Of a stretch of 64,000 bases of DNA, positions 35,874 through 44,078 are shown piece after piece. The first letter of the stretch is position 1, and each line of letters starts with the position of its first letter. Origin of the DNA: Ketobacter alkanivorans. GTDB lineage: Bacteria; Pseudomonadota; Gammaproteobacteria; Pseudomonadales; Ketobacteraceae. The notes under the pieces were generated by a model, which saw only the letters and a list, made by a program, of their open reading frames with translations, had not been told where the DNA came from and ran no database searches. Made by a program: the position numbers and the translations under genes. The stretch is taken from the NCBI RefSeq assembly GCF_002863865.1, contig NZ_CP022684.1, forward strand, positions 3,291,990 to 3,355,989. The letters are read 5' to 3'.

Positions 35874-36466
35874 TGGGCATCCAGTTGTTGGCGGAGCCGA
35901 CGTTTTATATGGGGCCATTCGCTGTCGATGATGCTGAAATAGACGGAGTCCCTTACAAAGTCATTGCGCACGATCATGTGCTTTCGAAACACGCCTTCTC
36001 GAGTGGCCCCCAGGCGAGTGATGGCCGCTTGGGAGCGTTCGTTACGGCTGTCACATTTCAGTTCTACCCGCAGGGCTTTGAGGGTGTCAAAGGCCTGGCT
36101 CAGCAGGCAAAGCTTGGCAGCCGTGTTGACGTGGCTGCGTTGAAACTCGCGGCCCAGCCAGGTGTAACCGATTTCCAACCCTTTGTGGGCAGGGCGAATG
36201 CTCAGGTAGCGACTGCTGCCGGCAACCCGATTGCTGTGGGTGTCGATGATGGTGAAGCTTATGTGTTCCCCTGTTGCTGCCAGTTGCTGGGCGGCTTCGA
36301 TCCACTGATGAGTGTCTTCCAGGGATTCGAAAGCGCCTCTGGGCATGTATTGCCAGTCGTCTTGCTCCTGCCCGATTGCGTATAGCTCTGCTGCGTGATT
36401 CGTGCACAGAGGTTCCAGCCGAACCCCTATACCTTCCAGAACGACAGGGCTGATGGCAAATGGCAT
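35870..36466 (-). CDS. GNAT N-acetyltransferase (RimJ/RimL type)
   Basis: A 198-residue GNAT protein of the RimJ/RimL subgroup. An N-terminal LEPLCTNHAAELYAIG block is followed by the acetyl-CoA region GLEIGYTWLGREFQRSHVNTAAK and ALRVELKCDSRNERSQAAITRLG. It acetylates the amine of a protein or small molecule. GAGGAA lies upstream of ATG 36466. It is coupled to the EamA exporter and divergent from the LysR gene, a common layout for a regulated acetylation-plus-export unit. Confidence 0.9.
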   Translation of the reverse strand: MPFAISPVVLEGIGVRLEPLCTNHAAELYAIGQEQDDWQYMPRGAFESLEDTHQWIEAAQQLAATGEHISFTIIDTHSNRVAGSSRYLSIRPAHKGLEIGYTWLGREFQRSHVNTAAKLCLLSQAFDTLKALRVELKCDSRNERSQAAITRLGATREGVFRKHMIVRNDFVRDSVYFSIIDSEWPHIKRRLRQQLDAQ

Positions 36467-36603
36467 TGGGGATTCCTCGATTGATCGGGTGATATTTTGG
36501 GTGGTATCAGGGACATTACAGTAACACAGACCCGCGTATCTGCGCTTGATTTCAGCGTAGACCTTGGCCTAAGCTGCCCAAGTTTCTTTACTAGAGCCGC
36601 AGT

Positions 36604-37449
36604 ATGGATATTGATTTACTGAAGACATTTCTGGAAGTAAATAAAACCCGGCATTTTGGGCGGGCTGCTGAAAATCTCTATCTGACGCCAGCGGCAGTGA
36701 GCGCCCGTGTGCGTCAGCTGGAGCAGATGCTGGGGGTGGATTTGTTTATTCGCAACCGCAACAACATTCAGCTGACCCTGGAGGGGGAGCGTCTGCTGCC
36801 CCATGCCGACACGATGTTGTTGTCGTGGTCACGGGCGTTGCAGGATGTCGCGTTGAAAGCCGATCAGGAGCAGCAGGTGAACGTCGGGGCTACCCATAGT
36901 CTCTGGAGCTTTGGTTTGCACCAACAGCTTTCCAAGATATTTCAGATGTTGCCCAAGGCGGCGGTGCGCGCCATCTCTCACCCGTCGGAGATGCTTGCCC
37001 GTATGCTGGTGGATCGGACGCTGGATGTGGCATTTTTGCTGGAGCCTTCCCGCTTGGTGGATTTCAAGGCAGAGAAGATTGGGCAGGTAAAGTTGGTGTT
37101 GGTGAGCAACAACCCTGAGCTTAATAGTAAAACGGCTTTTCAGTCCGGCTATGTCTATGTGGATTGGGGGGTGTCGTTCGAGATGTTCCACGCTAAGCGA
37201 TTTGGTGATTTACCGAAGCCGGTTTTGCATACCAACATGGGTGCCATAGCGCTTGATTATCTGCATAACCAGCAAGGGGCTGCGTATCTGCCTCACAGCG
37301 TGTTGGAGCAGGAGCACACACCGACGTTGTTGCAGGTGCCAGGCGCGCCTACGTTTTCCCGCCCCTTGTACGCGGTGTATCGGGCATCCAGCGATCGTAA
37401 GGATATCGTGGATGAAGTTGTGCAGCTGCTGAAGCCCCTCTCGGTGTAG
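36604..37449 (+). CDS. LysR-family transcriptional regulator
   Basis: A 281-residue LysR regulator. The N-terminal winged helix is FLEVNKTRHFGRAAENLYLTPAAVSARVRQLEQMLGVDLF (residues about 8-47), with an effector domain after about residue 90. The region 36467-36603, between it and the divergent GNAT/EamA operon, should hold both promoters, so it most likely controls that operon. It converges on the PA3496-like gene with an 8-bp gap. Confidence 0.9.
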   Translation: MDIDLLKTFLEVNKTRHFGRAAENLYLTPAAVSARVRQLEQMLGVDLFIRNRNNIQLTLEGERLLPHADTMLLSWSRALQDVALKADQEQQVNVGATHSLWSFGLHQQLSKIFQMLPKAAVRAISHPSEMLARMLVDRTLDVAFLLEPSRLVDFKAEKIGQVKLVLVSNNPELNSKTAFQSGYVYVDWGVSFEMFHAKRFGDLPKPVLHTNMGAIALDYLHNQQGAAYLPHSVLEQEHTPTLLQVPGAPTFSRPLYAVYRASSDRKDIVDEVVQLLKPLSV

Positions 37450-37457
37450 CGGCGGGA

Positions 37458-37652
37458 TCAGTCCAGCCAGTAGCTGTCCAGCTCGGCAATTTCGCTCTGC
37501 AGACGCTTCATTTCCATTCGGTCTTCGAGTTTGCGGCGGATATCCAAACGTTGTTTTCGAGATAGCTTGGGGTCATCCAGAGTGGAGACATCTACGGAGT
37601 CTTCTTCTTCGAAGGTGTCGTCATCCCAATCTGCTGTTGACGCATTGCTCAT
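37458..37652 (-). CDS. PA3496-family small protein
   Basis: A 64-residue acidic-then-basic protein: an acidic N-terminus (DDDTFEEED), then the conserved LDDPKLSRKQRLDIRRKLEDRMEMKRL helix. It matches the PA3496 family of putative envelope-integrity proteins. No membrane segment is seen. The exact function is unknown. The region 37653-37817 has no gene. Confidence 0.85.
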   Translation of the reverse strand: MSNASTADWDDDTFEEEDSVDVSTLDDPKLSRKQRLDIRRKLEDRMEMKRLQSEIAELDSYWLD

Positions 37653-37817
37653 GTTTAACCTCAGTGACGAATGCCTTGCTGGTTAAAGTTCAGGCTCAAG
37701 TGGTCGGGTTGGCGGTGTTAACCGCCGTGAACATGCGCATTAGAAAACAGGCGAATACCGTATGGATAGCAAAAAATATTTTACCTGATGTTTAATACTT
37801 TTAAATAAGCAGAAGGG

Positions 37818-38204
37818 TCAGAAACCGGTCTGGCTGTACACGCAATCTTCTATGTAGGCGTTTTTGTCTTCGTCTTCCAAGCCGGACTCCTGAGCCCACT
37901 GTTGGCAAAGCGTTTTGACTTCCTTCACGTGCGCGGCTTGACTGCTGTCCATCTCAGGTTCTTCCCGATAGGCTGGTTCCTGATAGGTTTCTTCGGTGTA
38001 GGATTGATCCTGGTAGGTTTCTTCGGGGTAGGCCTCATCCTGATAGGTTTCTTCTTGATAGTTGTCATCGCCGTATTGTTCTGCGTAGTTTTCATTGGCT
38101 GTGGCGAGTTGCGACAGCGCAAGCAGAGCGGCAATGCTGATCAGGTTAAACAGAGTGGCTACAGATTTCACAACAAAACTCCCCAAAGCACAGCGTTTAG
38201 TCAA
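37818..38204 (-). CDS. Secreted protein with Glu/Tyr-rich decapeptide repeats
   Basis: A 128-residue protein. The signal peptide ends near residue 37 (LISIAALLALSQLATA). The middle (about 45-85) is built from near-identical ten-residue repeats of the EETYQD-xxYP type. The C-terminal ~40 residues form a folded-looking part with two Cys. The protein is likely exported and acidic; calcium or matrix binding is a guess. The repeats are also present in the DNA. Confidence 0.75.
   Translation of the reverse strand: MTKRCALGSFVVKSVATLFNLISIAALLALSQLATANENYAEQYGDDNYQEETYQDEAYPEETYQDQSYTEETYQEPAYREEPEMDSSQAAHVKEVKTLCQQWAQESGLEDEDKNAYIEDCVYSQTGF
37948..38067. repeat. 30-bp tandem repeat coding for the Glu/Tyr decapeptides
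   Basis: Three clear 30-bp units begin at 37978, 38008 and 38038, and a partial one lies before them. Each contains TAGGTTTCTTC. Because 30 is a multiple of 3, copy-number changes would keep the reading frame, so the protein could vary in length between strains. Confidence 0.7.
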
Positions 38205-38238
38205 TGTAGCGGCTGGCTTTGGGGATGTGTATCAAAAA

Positions 38239-38257
38239 TAATCATCCGTGATGATTA
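38239..38257 (-). terminator. Hairpin ending the AIM24 operon
   Basis: TAATCATC-CGT-GATGATTA forms a perfect 8-bp stem with a 3-base loop. On the minus strand it follows the last AIM24 gene and leads into TTTTT, so it fits a rho-independent terminator. On the plus strand it is also followed by a T-run. Confidence 0.75.
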
Positions 38258-38276
38258 GATTTTTTTGATGTGCTGG

Positions 38277-39293
38277 TTACCCGTTTGATTTTTCGACCGG
38301 TCGGAACCAGTGGGCCCACCAGGCAAAGGCGGCGACGCCTCGGGTTTGAATCCAGACCTTGCCTTGACCTTTGAAGCGGCAGACAAAGCCTTCCCCGGAG
38401 AAGAACAGGGATTTATAGCCCCCCACTTTGGTGATGGTGTAGTCCAGGCCGTCGGTGAAGGCGACGATGTTGCCGGTATCCACCACGTAGTCTTCCTCTA
38501 CATCGATTTCGATCAGGGCACCGTAGGTGTTGAACCACAGATCCCCGCTGCCGCTGGCGCGGATCAGGAACAGGCTCTCACCGGAGAAGAACCCCTTGGT
38601 GAGGCCTTGCCACTTGCTTTCGATTTCCACGCCCATGGTGGAGGCCACGAAAGCGGAGTTCTGCAGGTAGACGATGTTGTTGTCCAGGTAGAGGTGGGTC
38701 ATGTCACCGGGGGAGCCCGGCGCGATGCCGATTTCGCCGGGGCCGCCTTCTGCGGTGAATTCGTTGATGAAGATGGATTCTCCGCTCAGAAAACGTCCAA
38801 AGCCACCCCGCAGTTTGGTTTTCATTTTCATGTGGGTGTCCATGGTGGCCATGGAGGAGGCTTCCACTTTCAGCGTTTCATTGGCGGGCACTTTCACCGT
38901 GAGGAAGGCGTAGTCCGGGCGGCCTTCGATGGTGAATGGGTAACCCTTGGGGTTGGTTTGCTCCAGAGCCGCCGCAGCCTGATGAAGGGCGGGCGCTGCC
39001 GGGGGAGGCGTGGTTTCTTCCACGGTTACCGGCTCGTCAAAGCTCAGGGGCGCTTCGCTGCCGGGCAGAGGCGGGTCGATGACGGCAATAGCGCCGATTT
39101 GCTCCAGGGCTTTCTGGAATTTGGCAGCGGTCTGCTCGTCGACACCTTTTTTGATGGTGACATTGCCACGGTCAAAAATGGCTTCGGCTTTCTGCTCATC
39201 AATATTGGCCATCTTGGCGAAGGCCGCGATGACCGTGTCGCGCTGGGCGTAGGGGCTGATGTCGCCGGTCACATTGACGTTGTATGTGCTCAT
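38277..39293 (-). CDS. AIM24-family protein with N-terminal domain (paralogue 3)
   Basis: A 338-residue protein. The last ~215 residues are an AIM24/TIGR00266 beta-helix-like domain (FTIEGRPDYAFLTVKVPANETLKVEASSMATMD, later GESIFINEFTAEGGPGEIGIAPG). About 90 extra N-terminal residues (AFAKMANIDEQKAEAIFDRG) resemble a small helical adaptor. AIM24-type proteins lack a proven function in bacteria; the yeast mitochondrial namesake organises inner-membrane complexes. It is the last gene in the M48/AIM24 operon. Confidence 0.85.
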   Translation of the reverse strand: MSTYNVNVTGDISPYAQRDTVIAAFAKMANIDEQKAEAIFDRGNVTIKKGVDEQTAAKFQKALEQIGAIAVIDPPLPGSEAPLSFDEPVTVEETTPPPAAPALHQAAAALEQTNPKGYPFTIEGRPDYAFLTVKVPANETLKVEASSMATMDTHMKMKTKLRGGFGRFLSGESIFINEFTAEGGPGEIGIAPGSPGDMTHLYLDNNIVYLQNSAFVASTMGVEIESKWQGLTKGFFSGESLFLIRASGSGDLWFNTYGALIEIDVEEDYVVDTGNIVAFTDGLDYTITKVGGYKSLFFSGEGFVCRFKGQGKVWIQTRGVAAFAWWAHWFRPVEKSNG

Positions 39294-39301
39294 GTTGCCT
39301 C

Positions 39302-39985
39302 CTAAACGCGTCGTGGGCGCAGGCCGCTGGTGAGGGCCTGACCGAAACTGATGGGGTTATGGGATTGGCACCAGACGGTACCCTGGCCGCTGAATTTACA
39401 GACCAGGCCTTCGCCCCCCAGCATGGAGTGAAACCAGCTGGAACCGGCTTTGGTGATGCTGAAGTTCAGGGTTTCGTTAAAGGCGACAATGTGGCCGGTG
39501 TCGACGATGTATTCGCCGTTCACCTGCACCGGGTAGATGGCACCGAAAGAGGATACGATGACTTTGCCTTTGCCCTTCAGGTTGACCCAGAACACGCTTT
39601 CGCCGGAAAACACGGATTTGAAGCCCTGCCAACCCAGGTCGATATCGATGTCCTCTTCGCAGGCGAGGAATGAGCTGCCTTGAACGATCAGGCTGTCCTG
39701 ATCCAGTTCCATGACTTCCATGTCCCCGGCTAGTGAGGTGCCCAGCCAGACTTCACCGGCTTTGCCCTTGGGTTCAAAGTGGTTCAGAAACAGGGATTCA
39801 CCGGCCACCATGCGCTTGATGGCTTTCATGATGCCACGGCTGCTTTTTTTGTGGGTCGTGGTGGTGATGTCCATATTGCCGCTCATGGCAATCATGGCCC
39901 CGGATTCGGCGGTGCAGGTTTCACCGGGTTGCAGTGTTACTTTCGCCGCCGTATTGCCGGGGCGGTTAAGCAGTTCAATGTGCAT
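39302..39985 (-). CDS. AIM24-family protein (paralogue 2)
   Basis: A 227-residue single-domain AIM24/TIGR00266 protein with the repeated blocks KVTLQPGETCTAESGAMIAMSG and GESLFLNHFEPKGKAGEVWLG. No signal peptide is visible. It lies 8 bp from paralogue 3 and 10 bp from paralogue 1 on the same strand, so they share a transcript. The three copies are clearly diverged, implying old duplication. Confidence 0.85.
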   Translation of the reverse strand: MHIELLNRPGNTAAKVTLQPGETCTAESGAMIAMSGNMDITTTTHKKSSRGIMKAIKRMVAGESLFLNHFEPKGKAGEVWLGTSLAGDMEVMELDQDSLIVQGSSFLACEEDIDIDLGWQGFKSVFSGESVFWVNLKGKGKVIVSSFGAIYPVQVNGEYIVDTGHIVAFNETLNFSITKAGSSWFHSMLGGEGLVCKFSGQGTVWCQSHNPISFGQALTSGLRPRRV

Positions 39986-39995
39986 GATGCGCTCC

Positions 39996-40658
39996 TTATG
40001 GCAGCCGTGGGTTGATCCAGCTGGCGATGCCGCTGATGCTGCGGGATTGAATGACGATTTTGCCTTTACCCACTACGCGGGTGACCAGTCCTTCGCCACC
40101 GAACAGGCTGGAGAAAATGCCGCCGGCCAGTTGCAGTTTCAGCTTGATGCTGGGTTCGTAGGCCACCAGATGACTGGTGTCGACGATGTATTCGCCGTCG
40201 ATTTCACGATCCAGCAGAGCACCGAAGGCACCGTACCAGACTTTGCCGGTACCGCTGACAGCAATGCGGAACAGGCCCTCACGGGCGATCCAGGAAATGA
40301 ACCCCGCAAACTTGACGCCGACTTTGACGCCATCGGTGCAGGCCAGGAAGGCGCCCGGTTGCATGTACAGGGTTTCGCCATTGAGCTGCAGTTCGCGCAC
40401 TTCGCCGGGGGTGGGCTGCACGATGGTCATGCGACGGGTGCCATCGGTGGGGTTGCTGAAGTCGTTGATGAAGAGGGTTTCGCCCCCCAGAAACTTGCGC
40501 AGCAAACCTACGAAAAAACCGCCGTTGAAGCGGGAGCGCAGTTCAATGTCGGCATCCATGCTGGACATGGCGTCGGATTCGGTGGTGATGGTGTCGCCGG
40601 GTTCCAGTTCTACATCAATGTAGGAAAAGGCCGGCTGACCTTTGATTTCCGTTTTCAT
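39996..40658 (-). CDS. AIM24-family protein (paralogue 1)
   Basis: A 220-residue AIM24/TIGR00266 protein with VELEPGDTITTESDAMSSMD and GETLFINDFSNPTDGTRRM. It starts 4 bp inside the M48 stop (ATGA-type overlap at 40655-40658), so it is coupled to the protease. It is the middle gene of the unit and a single-domain version like paralogue 2. Confidence 0.85.
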   Translation of the reverse strand: MKTEIKGQPAFSYIDVELEPGDTITTESDAMSSMDADIELRSRFNGGFFVGLLRKFLGGETLFINDFSNPTDGTRRMTIVQPTPGEVRELQLNGETLYMQPGAFLACTDGVKVGVKFAGFISWIAREGLFRIAVSGTGKVWYGAFGALLDREIDGEYIVDTSHLVAYEPSIKLKLQLAGGIFSSLFGGEGLVTRVVGKGKIVIQSRSISGIASWINPRLP

Positions 40659-41827
40659 TGCTCTTCTTCATCCTCTTCGGCTACGAACAGTTTGACCCGT
40701 TCCTGTAATGCTGTGAATTCGGTCTGCAGATCGCGCTCCCGTTGATGGGGCAGGGCGTCTATACGCTTGCGCAATTGGGCGATGCGGTCTTCGGTGGCGG
40801 GGTGAGTGCTGAGAAACTGCAGGGTGCTCTCCACCGCGGCACTGTTGTCCTCACCGGCCATTTTCTCTATTTGTTCCTGTTCCTGCTGGCGCAACTTTTC
40901 AAAGAAGGTGATCAGCCCTTCCGGGTTGATGCCGGCCCGATGCAGCAGGGCCAGGCCCTCGGCATCCGCCTCGGATTCGAAGCCCCGTGAATAGCTTTGG
41001 TTGATCAGAAACGGAGCGGCGTCTGCCATGACCGCCAGCAGGCCGGTCATATCCCCCAGGACTGCATTGATGGTGAGATAGACACCGGCGGTGCCCATAA
41101 TATTGCGCACGCTGTGCTGCTGGGTGACATGGGCGATTTCATGGGCCACGACCCCCAGCATTTCGTCGGCGGAATCTGCTTTCAGAATCAGGCCGCTGTT
41201 GATCACGATGTAGCCTCCCGGCAGAGCAAAGGCGTTAACCTGATCATCGCGGCTGATGTGGAAGCGATATTGATAGCGATCCGAATCCAGATGATCCAGC
41301 AGTGGCTGGATCATCGGCTCCAGCAGGGTATCGGCTTCCTCTTGTGGCAAGAACTCCTGCCCCATCTGATATTGGCCGAAGGCTGTTTCGCCCAGCTTTT
41401 CTTCCCACTCGGCGGGCACGTGGCGGGCAAGGGGGCCGGTAATGCTGTCCATAAACAGCACAATGCATAAGGGAATGGCCACCAGTAGCATGCCGACGGA
41501 GCCGAATACGCCCCAGGCAAGACGTTTGGTGTTGCGGGCCTTTTTCACCTGAGCCTGTACCGCGGGATCATTGTGCAGCGCCGGATGCTTGAGGATGCTC
41601 AGGTCTGAGGTGTACAGATTCCAGCCGGGCTGACTGGGGTGGCTGATAAACAGCAGGCGATCACTGGCCCCCCCCAGTTTGAACTGTGCGCCGGTAATGC
41701 TGAAGCGCACGTTGCCCTGATCATTGCGAAACTGCACGTGGGCATCGGTAATCGTGATTTCGCCGGAGGCACGGCCATTGTTGAATGAATCATGAAAGGC
41801 GTGGCCGGCGTAATTCGCGTGTGACAT
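40655..41827 (-). CDS. M48-family membrane zinc metalloprotease
   Basis: A 390-residue M48 protease. One membrane segment lies near residues 99-120 (LAWGVFGSVGMLLVAIPLCIVLF), followed by the zinc site VVAHEIAHVTQQHS (HExxH) and the downstream SEADAEGLALLHRAG Glu ligand. It probably sits in the inner membrane and acts in envelope quality control, like HtpX/BepA types. It is the first gene of the M48-AIM24x3 operon, 5 bp after the DUF4136-like gene on the same strand. Its linkage to AIM24 proteins suggests a shared membrane-maintenance job (inference). Confidence 0.9.
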   Translation of the reverse strand: MSHANYAGHAFHDSFNNGRASGEITITDAHVQFRNDQGNVRFSITGAQFKLGGASDRLLFISHPSQPGWNLYTSDLSILKHPALHNDPAVQAQVKKARNTKRLAWGVFGSVGMLLVAIPLCIVLFMDSITGPLARHVPAEWEEKLGETAFGQYQMGQEFLPQEEADTLLEPMIQPLLDHLDSDRYQYRFHISRDDQVNAFALPGGYIVINSGLILKADSADEMLGVVAHEIAHVTQQHSVRNIMGTAGVYLTINAVLGDMTGLLAVMADAAPFLINQSYSRGFESEADAEGLALLHRAGINPEGLITFFEKLRQQEQEQIEKMAGEDNSAAVESTLQFLSTHPATEDRIAQLRKRIDALPHQRERDLQTEFTALQERVKLFVAEEDEEEQ

Positions 41828-41832
41828 CCCGC

Positions 41833-42441
41833 TTAGCCCTTCAGGTCAGGCAGCGGGCGCAACAGGCTGCGTATAATGTAGTCAAAGCGGTGATCCCGTT
41901 CCTCGGGGCTGAGCTCCTGAGAGGTAAACACCTGCACCACTGCACGCCAGTCTGTGCTGTAGCTGTTGGGATCTACCAACATCAGCAGCAGGCTGCCTTT
42001 TTCATATTTTTGTCCATGGGTCACCAGGCCGGGTTCAAATCCGAGAACATCCCGCAACTGGTTTTCGTTAAGCTCGTTTCCCAACACGATGATGCCATGC
42101 ATCAGGTAGTCTGGCTGCTCGCCTATCTGAGTGAACCTGTAGCCTTTGGCAACCAGCTGCGTGTCGATTTTGGCTTTCAAATCTGCCACAAGCGCATCCG
42201 GCACGGCTTGGCCTTCCGGTGCGTGCACGGTTATATCGCCTCTCCAGGCCACAGTTTCACCTCGTTGTGGACTGAATTCGGGGGCGTTGGTGGACACCAC
42301 AGACGACTGGCGCAGGGCAGGGTTGATTTTGTCGATGGGCTCTTCCACCGTAACGCAACCACTGTTCAGCAGTAAAACCGCAGCAGCCAGGGCAGGGAGA
42401 GTGATGGCTACAGCACGGTGCCAGAGTTGATTTATCTGCAT
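41833..42441 (-). CDS. DUF4136-like lipoprotein
   Basis: A 202-residue lipoprotein with a lipobox near LLLNSGC and a periplasmic alpha/beta domain. ALVADLKAKIDTQLVAKGYRF followed by PDYLMHGIIVL is typical of DUF4136 and related outer-membrane-associated lipoproteins. Function is unknown. Several ATGs are possible; 42441 gives the best signal peptide, and 42459 is another option. It leads into the M48 gene and is divergent from the MBL hydrolase. Confidence 0.78.
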   Translation of the reverse strand: MQINQLWHRAVAITLPALAAAVLLLNSGCVTVEEPIDKINPALRQSSVVSTNAPEFSPQRGETVAWRGDITVHAPEGQAVPDALVADLKAKIDTQLVAKGYRFTQIGEQPDYLMHGIIVLGNELNENQLRDVLGFEPGLVTHGQKYEKGSLLLMLVDPNSYSTDWRAVVQVFTSQELSPEERDHRFDYIIRSLLRPLPDLKG

Positions 42442-42550
42442 GGTGTTCCTCATTATCAATTGCTCTTTCGATAGATGGTATGATACCGGTCTTAGTGCTG
42501 ATGGATGTAGGAAATCGTCCTTTCAGTTAAGCCTGTTGAGAGAGTCTAGC

Positions 42551-43195
42551 ATGTTGAAATATAGAATTATTCCTGTGACACCCTTCGATCAGAACTGTTC
42601 CCTCGTTTGGTGCGATGAAACCATGAGGGGGGCGGTGGTGGACCCCGGTGGTGATCTGGATCGAGTCTACGCTGTCATGAAGGAAGAGGGTGTGACGTTG
42701 GACAAGATTCTACTCACTCATGCCCACATTGATCATGCGGGTGCGGCAGCGGATCTGGCCGACGAGCATTCATTGCCCATTGTTGGGCCGCACAAGGGCG
42801 ACGATTACTGGATTCAGGGCTTGCCCCAGCAGAGCAAGATGTTCGGGTTTAAGGAAGCGCGTATATTCGAGCCTGCCCAGTGGCTACAGGATGGCGAATC
42901 CGTGCAGGTGGGTAATGTTACCTTGAGCGTGCTGCATTGTCCGGGGCATACGCCGGGGCATGTGGTGTTTTTTGATCCGGTTACCAAGCTGGCCATCGTG
43001 GGTGATGTGTTGTTCAACGGTTCTATCGGGCGCACTGACTTTCCCGGTGGGGATCACGCTACCCTGATTCGTTCCATCAAAGAAAAGCTGTTCACGCTGG
43101 GTGGGGATGTGGAGTTCATTCCCGGCCACGGCCCGATGTCTACTTTTGATTATGAGATGAAGACGAATCCGTTTGTGGGGGGGCAGTGGGGCTGA
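42551..43195 (+). CDS. Metallo-beta-lactamase-fold hydrolase (glyoxalase II-like, YcbL type)
   Basis: A 214-residue MBL hydrolase with THAHIDHAGAA (zinc ligands), then HCPGHTPGHVVFF, GDVLFNGSIGRTDFPGG and GHGPMSTF. This is the short glyoxalase II-like YcbL group. It hydrolyses thioesters such as lactoylglutathione, with the substrate unproven. The start is ATG 42551; a longer frame to 42440 adds a poor N-terminus. The 3' end overlaps the convergent hydrolase gene by 56 bp. Confidence 0.9.
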   Translation: MLKYRIIPVTPFDQNCSLVWCDETMRGAVVDPGGDLDRVYAVMKEEGVTLDKILLTHAHIDHAGAAADLADEHSLPIVGPHKGDDYWIQGLPQQSKMFGFKEARIFEPAQWLQDGESVQVGNVTLSVLHCPGHTPGHVVFFDPVTKLAIVGDVLFNGSIGRTDFPGGDHATLIRSIKEKLFTLGGDVEFIPGHGPMSTFDYEMKTNPFVGGQWG

Positions 43196-44078
43196 TGTTT
43201 ACCCCTTGCTGCGGATCGGTATTCGGATCATTCAGAAAGTTGAGCAGAATCTGCCGATACAGTGGGTGGCCGAATGTGGCGATGTGCGGCCCATGACTGG
43301 TTACCCAATATTTTGGCGGTTTGGCCTGTTCATAAACATAACGACCTTGTTCGTAGGGTAAAATTTCATCATCTGGACTGTGAAAAAACAGTACGGGCGT
43401 GGGGCTGAATCCTGCCACATGATCTTTGGGGTTGTACTCTGTGGGTAGAAACAACGGCACAACAAATTGAAATGGCCAGGTGATCAGGCTGCGGGACAGC
43501 ACGTCTTTAGCGATATCCTGATGGCCAGAGAACACGGAATCCAACACTACGGCTTCATAACGTCGCTGGTCATTACCGAGTTGACTGAAATAATAACTGG
43601 CGATGGTTGCCCCCAGGCTTTGCCCGAGTATAAATACCGGCAGCTCCTTATCTTGTGCGTAGAGCTTGAGCCAGTCGTACATCGCGTCCACATCCCAAAA
43701 TACCTCAGGAAAATCAGGTGTACCTTCGGAGCGGCCGTAGCCGCGGTAATCCATCAGCAGCACGTCGTAGCCTTGCTCCGGCAGCCAATAAACGCTGCCA
43801 ATATGGGTGCTGATATTCTCAGCATTACCGTGTAGAAAAAATACGATGCCCTTGGGGTGGTCGGCACGCAGCAACCAGCCGTGTATCTGTACGTTATCCT
43901 GGGTTGTGACCAGCACATCCTCATAGGTCAGCCCTGCTTTCTCCGGGCTATGAATCAGATCTTTCATCGGGTAAAAAAAGTAACGGCTGCATCCATTCAT
44001 TGCGATCACCGCGCAGGCCATTAGAGTGCTATAAACCACCACTCTAGAAATAATGGCGGAATTCCAGGCTGAACTCAT
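43140..44078 (-). CDS. Alpha/beta hydrolase, lipoprotein-like
   Basis: A 312-residue serine hydrolase of the BEM46/YfhR-like group. The oxyanion loop is FFLHGNAENI, the nucleophile GQSLGA, the acid in HSPDDEILPY and the His in TSHGPHIATFGHP. A signal/lipid-anchor stretch ends in MNGCSRYF, so it may be exported. The start overlaps the end of the DUF4105 gene by 35 bp on the same strand, suggesting coupling. Its last 56 bp are antisense to the MBL gene, and both frames look real. Confidence 0.88.
   Translation of the reverse strand: MSSAWNSAIISRVVVYSTLMACAVIAMNGCSRYFFYPMKDLIHSPEKAGLTYEDVLVTTQDNVQIHGWLLRADHPKGIVFFLHGNAENISTHIGSVYWLPEQGYDVLLMDYRGYGRSEGTPDFPEVFWDVDAMYDWLKLYAQDKELPVFILGQSLGATIASYYFSQLGNDQRRYEAVVLDSVFSGHQDIAKDVLSRSLITWPFQFVVPLFLPTEYNPKDHVAGFSPTPVLFFHSPDDEILPYEQGRYVYEQAKPPKYWVTSHGPHIATFGHPLYRQILLNFLNDPNTDPQQGVNISPTAPPQTDSSSSHNQK

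Noticed and set aside
38310..39305. 331-codon plus-strand frame antisense to the AIM24 gene, and a similar one at 39711-40745
   Set aside because: Gly/Val/Phe/Asp-rich translations typical of antisense readings of GC-rich genes; the opposite strand encodes clear AIM24 proteins with tight operon spacing.
41785..42375. 196-codon plus-strand frame over the DUF4136-like and M48 genes
   Set aside because: Antisense shadow; the minus-strand lipoprotein has a lipobox and sensible operon spacing.
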